Assembly: GCA_963798705.1 (NCBI GenBank) | Contig: CAWCTW010000005.1 | Span: 1,922,001-1,986,000, forward strand | Origin: AC-56 sp963798705 | GTDB taxonomy: Bacteria > Actinomycetota > Thermoleophilia > Solirubrobacterales > 70-9 | Length of the DNA stretch: 64,000 nt | Direction: 5' to 3' | Shown: positions 1-7,028 of the stretch, piece by piece | Numbering within the stretch: position 1 is the stretch's first letter | How the letters are laid out: every line of letters begins with the position of its first letter | Notes under the pieces: model-generated | What the model was told of the DNA's origin: nothing | Databases searched by the model: none | The model's input: the letters and a program-made list of their open reading frames with translations, nothing else | Program-made: the position numbers and the translations under genes

Positions 1-639
1 CCGGCCCGCCGGCACGCCCTCGTGAGCGCCCCGCTCCATCTCCTCCCACGAGCCCCAGTTCGACGCCAGCCGGTCGGTCGCGAACCGACCGGTGGCGACC
101 GTGTTCACGGTGATCCCATCCGCGGCGACCTCGCCGGCCAGCGTCTTGAACAACCCGACCGCGGCCATCCGGTTGGCGTTCGACAGCGTCAGGTGGGGGA
201 TCGGCTCGCGGACCGAGCTCGAGCCGACATTCACGATCCGGCCCCAACCGCGCTCGCGCATCCCCGGGAGCACCGCCTCCGCCAGCACCCGCGGCGCCAG
301 GACCAGCGAGCGGTAGGCGTCCTCCCACTCCTCGGGCGTGTGATCCAGGGCCGCGCCGAGCGGCGGACCGCCGGTGTTGGTGACCAGGATCTCGACCGGG
401 CCAAGGTCGGCGGCCACGTCCTCGGGAAGGGCAGCCAACCGGTCCAGGTCGGTGGTGTCGGCCTCGTAGGCGGCCGTCTCACCCTCGATCCCGCCGGCGG
501 CCTCCGTGACGCGATCGCGCGAGCGGCTGGCCAGCGCGACCCGCGCGCCCTCACCCGCCAGCGCGGCCGCGATCGCACGCCCGATGCCGCGGCTCGCGCC
601 CATCACCAGCGCCGTCTTTCCCTCGATCCCCAGATCCAT
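1..639 (-). CDS. SDR-family oxidoreductase, C-terminus cut by window edge
   Basis: The frame is open from the ATG at 639 to the window edge, giving 213 residues of an expected ~250-265. The N-terminus carries the Rossmann cofactor motif GASRGIG at about residues 14-20, and NTGGPP stands where most short-chain dehydrogenases have NNAG. The strand before the active site reads VNVGSSSVREP, so the catalytic-type Ser is present, but the following segment reads LTLSNANRMAAVGLFKTLA. The usual YxxxK pair is therefore absent, with S/N and R in those places. A known subset of FabG-like SDR proteins has this replacement, and their substrates are mostly unknown. It is divergent from the broken catalase-like gene. 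I am confident of the superfamily but not of the reaction. Confidence 0.88.
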   Translation of the reverse strand, partial: MDLGIEGKTALVMGASRGIGRAIAAALAGEGARVALASRSRDRVTEAAGGIEGETAAYEADTTDLDRLAALPEDVAADLGPVEILVTNTGGPPLGAALDHTPEEWEDAYRSLVLAPRVLAEAVLPGMRERGWGRIVNVGSSSVREPIPHLTLSNANRMAAVGLFKTLAGEVAADGITVNTVATGRFATDRLASNWGSWEEMERGAHEGVPAGR

Positions 640-673
640 GCGCGCAACCTACCGGTGGGGTACGGTGGGCGCG

Positions 674-1705
674 ATGTCCGGCGGCGACCTCTACGAGCAG
701 ATCGTCGACGCGGCCAACGTCGCTCTACGGATCGCATCCGCACCACCGCGCGCTTCACGCCAAGGGCACCTGGTGCGCCGGCACCTTCACCGCGACGGCG
801 GAGGCGGCGGAGCTCTGCCGGGCGGCCCACTTCCGGGGAGAGCCGACGCCGGCCCTGATCCGCTTCTCGAACGGCAGCGGCGACCCGAGTCCGACGACTG
901 GCAGCGCGACTCTCGCGGCATGGCGGTGAGGCTGCGGCCGGCACGGCGGGGACGAGGCGGACATCCTCGGCGTCACCACGCCTGCCTTCGTGCTGCCGCA
1001 CGCCGGAGGACTTCCTCGAGTTCATCCAGCTCCGCAGGCCCGATCCCGAGACCGGCCAGCCCGACTGGGAGAAGCTCGGCGCCTTCCTCGCCGACCATCC
1101 GGAGTCGCAGATCGCGGTCCAGTGGACGCTCAACACCGAGCCGCCGGCGAGCTTCGCGACCCAGGCCTACCACTCTCCGCACACCTTCAGGCTCCTCGGC
1201 CCCGATGGCGCGCCCACGCTGGTCCGCTACCGGTGGCGGCCGGAGGCCGGCGAGGCGACCATCCCCGACGACGAGGCGAAGGGGCTCGGGGGCGACTACC
1301 TGCGCGCCGAGCTGGCCGACCGGCTCGCCGGCGGCCCCGTCGCGTTCGAGCTGAAGCTCCAGATCCCGGACGAGGACGACCCGATCGACGACCCGACGGC
1401 CGTCTGGCCCGACGAGCGCGAGCGGATCAGCGCCGGCACCCTCGAGATCACCGAGATCGTCGACGACCCCGAGCAGCGGCGAGCCACATCGAGGTGTTCG
1501 ACCCGACCCGGGTGCGTCGACGGCGATCGAGCTCTCTGAGGACCCGATCCTGCACGCCCGCGCCCGGGCCTATTCGGTGTCCGCGTACCGGCGTCTGGGG
1601 ATGGACGTGGAGAGCCCCTCGACGCCACCCGCCGCGCTGAGGACCGACATGAGCGGCGGCTTCCGTCGTTCGAGCGCGTTCGGCATCGTGGCGTCGTCGT
1701 CGTGA
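674..1705 (+). pseudogene. catalase-like (SrpA-type heme peroxidase) gene, multiply frameshifted
   Basis: Consecutive pieces of one catalase-fold protein are spread over all three frames. It starts MSGGDLYEQIVDAANV, then moves to a second frame with HHRALHAKGTWCAGTF and LIRFSNGSGDP. It returns to the first with DWQRDSRGMAVRL, then shifts for DEADILGVTTPAFVL, again for TPEDFLEFIQLRRPDPE, and again near 1485 and 1523 for VFDPT and ELSEDPILHARARAYS. It ends at a TGA at 1703-1705. The order matches small catalases of the SrpA type, which bind heme and act on peroxides. At least five frame changes mean no functional protein can be made from this sequence as given. True decay and assembly error in this segment cannot be separated here. 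The neighbouring reading frames to 2606 also look shifted, while genes beyond 3.5 kb are intact. Confidence 0.85.
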
Positions 1706-2606
1706 TGGTTATCGTCGCGCGTGATCGCGCCTGCGAGTTCGGCAGCGGCACCGCCCGCCCGACCGGCGCGCTGATCGCGATCGTCGCGATCGTGTTCGGC
1801 TTCATCGCCGTCCTGATGGTCCTCCAGCACCGTGACCTGGACCGGGTGTCAGGTGCAGCGCAGCGGGAGGCTCTCACCGACCCCGGCCGGTCGCAGATCC
1901 GACGTCCGTGCCGCCCGGCTCGCTGATCGCCTCGATGGCGGTCCGGCCGGTGGACGAAAAGGCGCTCGCCGGGACGGCGGCCGCCTGGGGGGTCGCGCGG
2001 AGCTCGATGAACTCGGCTGCCGTGATGGTCGTGCTCGTGTTACTCGCGGCCGCCCCGTGGATCGTCTTCCAGTGGATCTGGTCGATCGTCATCGTCGGCC
2101 CCATCATCGGCCTGTACGCGCTGTACCTCGTGGTGCGGATCCTGATTCCGTCGGGCACCGTGGGAAAGGCGTTCGAGGCGCCCGCGGCGATGCTCGCGCC
2201 GCTGGGCCTCGCGATGACCCAGCATCCGCAGGTGGGCCTCAACCCACGCGTCGATCGCCCCGGCTACAGCCCGAGGATGGTTGGCGCTCTCGTGATGGAG
2301 GGCGAGCGCCACGGCCGCCCGGTGTCGGTGCGACGCGACGGCGACGGCCCGACGGTCGTGATGGTCGCCGCCTCGTTCCCGGAGTTCTCGGTCAAGTCCA
2401 ACGGCGATCGCCTGCGTGCCACCTGTGGGGCGCCCGCCCAGGTCGGCCGCGCGCTCGGTTCCCTGAGCGGCTCGAAGCGCTGGAGGGGTGTCAAGCTCAG
2501 CTCCGGCGACCGCGGCATCTCGGTGGAGCGTCGTCGCGATTCGGGCTTCGACTGGCTCTGCGACCTGTGGCTCGCCGAGCGCCTGGCGGAGGCCTTGAGC
2601 GCATAG
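1705..2606 (+). pseudogene. membrane protein of unknown function, probably one gene split by a frameshift
   Basis: An ATG at 1705 overlaps the stop of the catalase-like gene (TGATG), a typical coupled arrangement. The first piece has one hydrophobic helix (ALIAIVAIVFGFIAVLMVL) and stays open to 1926. A second frame, readable from before the GTG at 1908 to the TAG at 2606, continues with SLIASMAVRPVDEKALAG and a long hydrophobic stretch (AAVMVVLVLLAAAPWIVF, then IVIVGPIIGLYALYLVV). A soluble C-terminal part of about 150 residues follows. I read this as one protein of ~300 residues broken near 1850, because neither half looks complete. I do not recognise the family. Confidence 0.5.
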
Positions 2607-2627
2607 CCCATTTCAGGCATGGAGCCA

Positions 2628-2702
2628 TGGGCGGTGCCGGATTCGAACCGGCGCCCCCTCGCGTGTAAAGCGAGTGCTCTAACCGGGCTGAGCTAACCGC
2701 CC
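2628..2702 (-). tRNA. tRNA-Val (anticodon UAC)
   Basis: A full cloverleaf of 75 nt is present. The acceptor stem is GGGCGGT/ACCGCCC, the anticodon stem is CTCGC/GCGAG with loop TTTACAC (anticodon TAC), and the T stem is GCCGG/CCGGC with TTCGAAT in the loop. The discriminator base is A, as usual for valine tRNA. The CCA end is not encoded. Its upstream side is shared with the divergent palindrome-controlled gene that follows. Confidence 0.96.
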
Positions 2703-2736
2703 AAGTCAATTGTTCCAGTCGCCCACTTCGTCCGGG

Positions 2737-2764
2737 CCGCATGGGAACATATGTTCCCATGCGG
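2737..2764. promoter_or_regulatory. perfect 28-bp palindrome over the start of the HTH gene
   Basis: The half-site CCGCATGGGAACAT is followed immediately by its exact reverse complement, with no spacer. The palindrome lies between divergent tRNA-Val and the HTH gene, and the ATG of that gene (2759-2761) sits in its right half. Such a site could bind a dimeric regulator and block transcription of the gene, and in mRNA it would fold over the start codon. Autoregulation by the encoded HTH protein is inference. Confidence 0.75.
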
Positions 2765-3446
2765 CGTCTACCGGAGTTCTTGCGAGAGAGGGCACGCCGC
2801 CTGAGGGTTGGCGACGGTTTGTCATATGGCGAGATTGCCAGGGCTCTCCACATAGCACCCGCTACGGCGCGCCGGTGGACGCGGCACCTGGAGCTCAGCG
2901 GTAGAGCTCGCACAGATTGATGGCCGAAGGATTCGCGCCGCGTATGAGGCGAGCCAGGCCAATGCCGACCGTTGCCGCCTTCAAAGGCTCGCGTGGCAAC
3001 GTGCCGGACGCTTGCGAGCGCGCGAGGGAGACTTATTGCATCAGGCGGGATGCCTTCTGTACTGGGCCGAGGGGACCAAGACGCGGAACACGGTCGAGCT
3101 CGCGAATTCCGACGTCAACCTCATGCGCATGTTCGTGCGGTTTCTCAGCAACTGCTTCGACATTCGCTCAGACGAGTTCGCGTTCTGGCTCCACGTGTAC
3201 ACCGGGAATGGTTTGACGATTCATGCGATCGAGCGCAAGTGGCTGACTGAACTTTCCTTGCCGAGATCGTGTCTGAGGAAGCATTCGATCAACCTTAGGC
3301 CGGCGCCAACAAGCGGAGTCAAGAAGAACAAGCTTCCTTACGGGGTGGCCAGTATCCGGGTACTTAAGAGCACCTGGCTGATTCAGCACATCTACGGTGC
3401 GATTCAGGAATACGGTGGATTTCTCGAGTCGCGGTGGCTCGACTGA
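2759..3446 (+). pseudogene. HTH protein with LAGLIDADG-like C-terminal domain, one frameshift
   Basis: The first frame gives MRRLPEFLRERARRLRVGDG followed by a helix-turn-helix (LSYGEIARALHIAPATARRW) and stops at TGA 2918-2920. Dropping one T at 2918 joins it to a second frame that runs to 3446. This continues with a basic helical stretch (residues rich in R, A, Q) and a conserved-looking domain: GCLLYWAEGTKTRN, ELANSDVNLMRMFVRFL, LTIHAIERKWLTELSLP, NKLPYGVASIRV and IQHIYGAIQEYGGF. The segment around LYWAEG resembles a LAGLIDADG helix, and the spacing of later motifs suits a DNA-binding or homing-endonuclease-like fold. I recall similar HTH proteins in related actinomycetes, without known function. 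Base composition between about 2950 and 3480 looks lower in GC than its neighbours, which together with the adjacent tRNA suggests transfer. Confidence 0.6.
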
Positions 3447-3539
3447 GCCCTTCGGTGGGCGCGTCTGGCGCTTTACTGAGCACTTGACCCGGGGCGTATG
3501 CTGCCGCCAGCTTTCAGGTCGCCACGGAAGGAGCGCGGG

Positions 3540-4274
3540 ATGTCGGTCGAGCAGTCGCTGGCGCAGTTCTCCGAGACGGAGAGCAACGAGTCGTTCTCGC
3601 TCCAGAACTCGAAGCTCCTGAAGGTCGAGCTCGCCGACGTCACGATCCAGGCCAAGCTCGGGTCCATGGTCGCCTACCAGGGCGACGTCAAGTTCGAGCA
3701 CGCCGGGAGCGGCGGCGTCTCCAAGATGCTCAAGAAGGCCGTGACCAGCGAGGGCACGAAGCTGATGAAGATCGCGGGCAGCGGGGAGGTCTTCCTGGCC
3801 GACCTCGCACAGGACGTCCATCTGATCAAGCTCGAGGACGACAAGATCACTGCCAACGGCGCGAACGTCCTGGCCTTCGACGACGGCATCGACTGGGACA
3901 TCAAGCGCGTGGAGGGCGCGTCCGGCGCACTCGCCGGCGGCCTCTACAACATGGAGCTCGCTGGGACCGGCTGGGTCGCGCTCGTCTCCGACGGCCCGCC
4001 CCTCCTGCTCCAGCTCGACGGGGAGCAGACGTTTGCCGATCCCCAGGCGGCGATCACCTGGTCAAGCGGCGTGACGACCTCCATCAAGACGGACGTGAAC
4101 TTAAAGACGCTCACCGGGCGTGGCTCCGGGGAGACGATCCAGGTGGGCTTCTCCGGGTCCGGCTGGCTTCTCATCCAGCCGTCGGAGGGCCAGGTCGCCG
4201 GGGCTGCCGCAGGTTCGGGTGGTGGCGGCCAAGGCGGCGTGAGCGGCGCGCTCGGAAACCTCCTCGGCGGGTAG
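3540..4274 (+). CDS. AIM24-family protein
   Basis: A 244-residue protein starting at ATG 3540, preceded by a good ribosome site (GGAAGGAG at 3526-3533). The sequence has the repeated beta-strand pattern of the AIM24/TerD-like beta-sandwich family (LLKVELADVTIQAKLGSMVAYQGDVKFE, then GSGEVFLADLAQDVHLIKLE and GTGWVALVSDGPPLLLQLDG). The C-terminus is a Gly-rich tail (GSGGGGQGGVSGALGNLLGG) that is probably disordered. Bacterial members are abundant and soluble or surface-associated, and their function is not settled; the mitochondrial homologue affects inner-membrane organisation. It converges with the deacetylase gene. Confidence 0.88.
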   Translation: MSVEQSLAQFSETESNESFSLQNSKLLKVELADVTIQAKLGSMVAYQGDVKFEHAGSGGVSKMLKKAVTSEGTKLMKIAGSGEVFLADLAQDVHLIKLEDDKITANGANVLAFDDGIDWDIKRVEGASGALAGGLYNMELAGTGWVALVSDGPPLLLQLDGEQTFADPQAAITWSSGVTTSIKTDVNLKTLTGRGSGETIQVGFSGSGWLLIQPSEGQVAGAAAGSGGGGQGGVSGALGNLLGG

Positions 4275-4288
4275 CCCGAGGCCTTGCT

Positions 4289-4302
4289 GACTGCCGGCAG
4301 TC
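4289..4302. terminator. possible bidirectional terminator hairpin
   Basis: GACTGCCGGCAGTC is a perfect 14-bp palindrome in the 34-bp gap between two convergent genes. There is no T-run, so it could at most act as a weak or structure-only terminator. Confidence 0.35.
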
Positions 4303-4308
4303 GCCGCG

Positions 4309-5628
4309 CTATTCGAACTCGTCGGTGGGCGGCTTTGCTCCGGCGGGGCTGTTCAGGAAGTCCCTGGGGGCCTTCAGGGCCTTCGGCTTGGCGGCCTTGC
4401 CCCAGATCGTTCGCTGGTGGAGCAGCTTGCTGACCGTGACGAGGCGGTAACCGCGCCCGTGCAGCGTCCTGATGATCCGCGGCAGCGCGGCGACCGTCTG
4501 GCTGCGGTTGCCGCCCCCGTCGTGCATGACCACGATCGCGCCCGGCCGGGCGCCGCTGACGACCCGGCTGTAGATCGCTCCCGAGCCCGGAGTCGACCAA
4601 TCCCTCGGATCCACGTTCCAGAGCACCGTCGTCATCCCGAGCGCCTTGGCGTCGCGGACGACGCGTGAGTTGTACGAGCCGCCGGGCGGCCGGAACAGGC
4701 AGGGCTCGAAGCCCGTCGCCGACTTGATCCGCCGGTTGGTCGCCGCCATCGACGAGCGGCTCGGATAGGACTCGTGGTGATAGCTGTGGTCGGCGAGCTC
4801 GTCGCCCGCCTTCAGAATCGCTCGGGAGGCGCTCGACACCTGCTGCCCGATCTCGAAGAACGTCGCCTTGGCATGGTGATGCTCGAGGATCGAGATCACC
4901 TGCGGGGTGTAGGAGCTCGGGCCGTCGTCGAAGGTGAGCGCGATCCGCTTGTGAGCCGACGAGCCGCCGAAGCGGGGGCTTGGCCCGGAGTCCCTGCAGC
5001 CGACGGGCTGGACCCGGTGCAGCCTGAACCCGGCGTCGTGGTGGTTGGGGGCGCGGTCGAAGCAGCGATTGCCCCGCACGGTCTGCCGGCGCCTGCTCGC
5101 GTCACGGGAGGCCGGAAGGCACTTCGTCCCCGTCCATTGGCTGACGAACCGCCAGCGATAGGTCCCCGGATTCAGATCGGCGGCACGGGGATTCAACCGC
5201 GCCGTCACCGAGCGCTTGCTGGATCGCTCCACGCGGGCATGGATTCCCTTCCATTCCCGGACCGACTTGTTGGCTTTCAGGGTCGCGTAGCCGAGCGTGT
5301 CGTCGTCACCCTTCGGTCCCTTGCCGAAGCACAGCTGCCTCATGAATGCGTGGCCGCGCCGGCGAATCTGAAGGCAGATGAAGCGCTCGTCTCCCCGGGT
5401 CGTGTCGGGATGGCGGTCCAGAGCGCTGAGGTGGAACGGACGGCCCGTGCGAACCGAGAGGCGGATCGATCGTCGCACCTGATTCACGCTCACCTTGCGC
5501 AGATCCAGCGCCCCCGGCGTGTCCGCCGGGTCGAGGTGGGGGCGACCGCTGGCGATGCGCGGTCCCACGCCCAGGGCGATCGTCACCGCGAATACGCCTG
5601 CCGCCGCGAGGGCCCACCTGAATCGCAT
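4309..5628 (-). CDS. polysaccharide deacetylase (NodB domain), exported
   Basis: 439 residues. An N-terminal hydrophobic segment (WALAAAGVFAVTIALGVG) indicates a signal peptide or anchor. About 200 residues of unassigned sequence follow, containing several Cys that could form disulfides. The NodB-homology domain covers about 230-410: the first metal Asp lies in IALTFDDGPS, the HxxxH-type metal motif in LADHSYHHES, then FRPPGGSYN and, near the end, VVMHDGGG. Enzymes of this carbohydrate esterase 4 family remove acetyl groups from peptidoglycan or chitin-like polymers in a metal-dependent way outside the cell. The gene is divergent from the secreted peptidoglycan-binding protein, so both probably act on the wall. 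The exact substrate is unknown. Confidence 0.9.
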   Translation of the reverse strand: MRFRWALAAAGVFAVTIALGVGPRIASGRPHLDPADTPGALDLRKVSVNQVRRSIRLSVRTGRPFHLSALDRHPDTTRGDERFICLQIRRRGHAFMRQLCFGKGPKGDDDTLGYATLKANKSVREWKGIHARVERSSKRSVTARLNPRAADLNPGTYRWRFVSQWTGTKCLPASRDASRRRQTVRGNRCFDRAPNHHDAGFRLHRVQPVGCRDSGPSPRFGGSSAHKRIALTFDDGPSSYTPQVISILEHHHAKATFFEIGQQVSSASRAILKAGDELADHSYHHESYPSRSSMAATNRRIKSATGFEPCLFRPPGGSYNSRVVRDAKALGMTTVLWNVDPRDWSTPGSGAIYSRVVSGARPGAIVVMHDGGGNRSQTVAALPRIIRTLHGRGYRLVTVSKLLHQRTIWGKAAKPKALKAPRDFLNSPAGAKPPTDEFE

Positions 5629-5744
5629 GTTGCCTTGCCTGCTTTCCTGCCGCGGCGTACCGCGCCGCGGTGTTTCGCGATACTACCTCGGCTGCCGCGA
5701 CGGAGGCCGGGGGACGCCCGGTCCTCGCGGGAGTCGAAGCACAC

Positions 5745-7025
5745 ATGGGCGCCCGGAGCACCAAGCGGAGGCCGGCGGGCAGGCGGCCCTGGATGTCGAC
5801 GCTTTCGCGCCGGCTTGGCCGGCGCATGCCGCTCGGCTTGGCGCTCGTGGTCCTCGCGCTGCTCGTTGGCGCCCTCGTCGCCCCCACGCTGGGCAGCGCC
5901 TCGGCGAGCACAGCGGCGAAGGGCGGGGGCAGGTCGCACAACCCGTATCGCGGTGACGGGATGTGGATCTGGTACGTGCGCAAGTCGAGCGGCGGCAGTC
6001 GGCATCGGATCGCGAAGAAGGCCAAGCGACACGGCATCCGCACGCTCTACATCAAGAGCTCCGATGGCACCCACGCCTGGGATCAGTTCACCCGCAGCCT
6101 GGTGCGGTACTTCCACCATCGCGGGCTGCGCGTCTGCGCCTGGCAGTACGTGTACGGGAGCCATCCCGCCGCCGAGGCGAAGCGGGGCGCCCGGGCAGTG
6201 CACAAGGGCGCCGACTGCCTGGTGATCGACGCAGAGGCGGAGTACGAGGGACGCTACAAGGCGGCCGACCGCTACGTCGACAAGCTCCGCCACCGAGTCG
6301 GCCGCCACTTCCCGACCGGGCTCTCGGGGTTTCCGTACGTGGACTACCACCCGTCGTTTCCTTATTCGGTCTTCCTCGGGCCGGGCGGCGCCCGCTTCAA
6401 CCTCCCACAGATCTATTGGCACGCGATCGGCGTGAGCGTGGGCGAGGCCGATCGCCACACGATTCGCTACAACCGCGTCTACAAACGGGGGATGTACCCG
6501 CTGGGGCAGACCTACCGCGACGAGGGCGGGCGCCCCTCACGCAAGCAGATCCGGCGCTTTCGGCGTCTCGCGATCTCGTTTGGATTTCACGGCATCAGCT
6601 GGTGGTCCTGGCAGCACACCTCGCGCAAGCAGTGGCGTGCCCTGGGACGCGAGGTCGACAAGGGCGTCCGGGGAGTCCGCCGCGGCGGCACGAACTACCC
6701 CGTGCTGTCGAAGGGGGCCAAGGGCGATCTGGTCGTGTGGGCCCAGGAGCACCTGCGCGGGGCGGGCGCCCACGTTCGGGTCTCCGGCCTCTTTGCCCGC
6801 AGGACCGGCCGCGCGGTGAAGCGCTTCCAGCGCTCGCACGGCCTTCGCGCCGATGGCGTGATCGGGGCGCGCACGTGGCGCAAGCTGCTCAAGGTCCACC
6901 CGGACATGGTCGACTGGTCGCGCAAGGGACACGGTCCGGGCAAGCGCTCGGCGGGATCCACCACACCCCGTTCGGCCTCGCTGCCTGCCGTGCGCTACGA
7001 GATTCCGCCGAGCGGCCGCCGCTGA
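5745..7025 (+). CDS. secreted glycosidase-like protein with C-terminal peptidoglycan-binding domain
   Basis: Starting at ATG 5745 gives 426 residues; an in-frame ATG at 5793 is also possible. A basic N-terminus is followed by a strong hydrophobic segment (LGLALVVLALLVGALVAPTL) ending near ASA, so the protein is exported or anchored. The middle part (GDGMWIWYV, IRTLYIKSSDGTHAWDQF, LRVCAWQYVYG, LVIDAEAEYEG, ISWWSWQH) has the alternating pattern of a TIM-barrel glycoside hydrolase. The acidic DAEAEYE strand end may be catalytic. The C-terminus holds a peptidoglycan-binding repeat (VLSKGAKGDLVVWAQEHL ... LFARRTGRAVKRFQRSHGL ... VIGARTWRKLL). This fits a cell-wall hydrolase, but the catalytic family is not certain. 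The c-di-GMP enzyme begins 3 bp later, so they may be co-transcribed. Confidence 0.8.
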   Translation: MGARSTKRRPAGRRPWMSTLSRRLGRRMPLGLALVVLALLVGALVAPTLGSASASTAAKGGGRSHNPYRGDGMWIWYVRKSSGGSRHRIAKKAKRHGIRTLYIKSSDGTHAWDQFTRSLVRYFHHRGLRVCAWQYVYGSHPAAEAKRGARAVHKGADCLVIDAEAEYEGRYKAADRYVDKLRHRVGRHFPTGLSGFPYVDYHPSFPYSVFLGPGGARFNLPQIYWHAIGVSVGEADRHTIRYNRVYKRGMYPLGQTYRDEGGRPSRKQIRRFRRLAISFGFHGISWWSWQHTSRKQWRALGREVDKGVRGVRRGGTNYPVLSKGAKGDLVVWAQEHLRGAGAHVRVSGLFARRTGRAVKRFQRSHGLRADGVIGARTWRKLLKVHPDMVDWSRKGHGPGKRSAGSTTPRSASLPAVRYEIPPSGRR

Positions 7026-7028
7026 GCG

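Noticed and set aside
674..1705. Catalase-like protein as a functional gene
   Set aside because: The motifs are spread over all three frames and no single frame carries more than a part.
2628..3446. Integrated prophage or plasmid at tRNA-Val
   Set aside because: No integrase, no phage genes and no duplicated tRNA 3' end; at most one small transferred gene.
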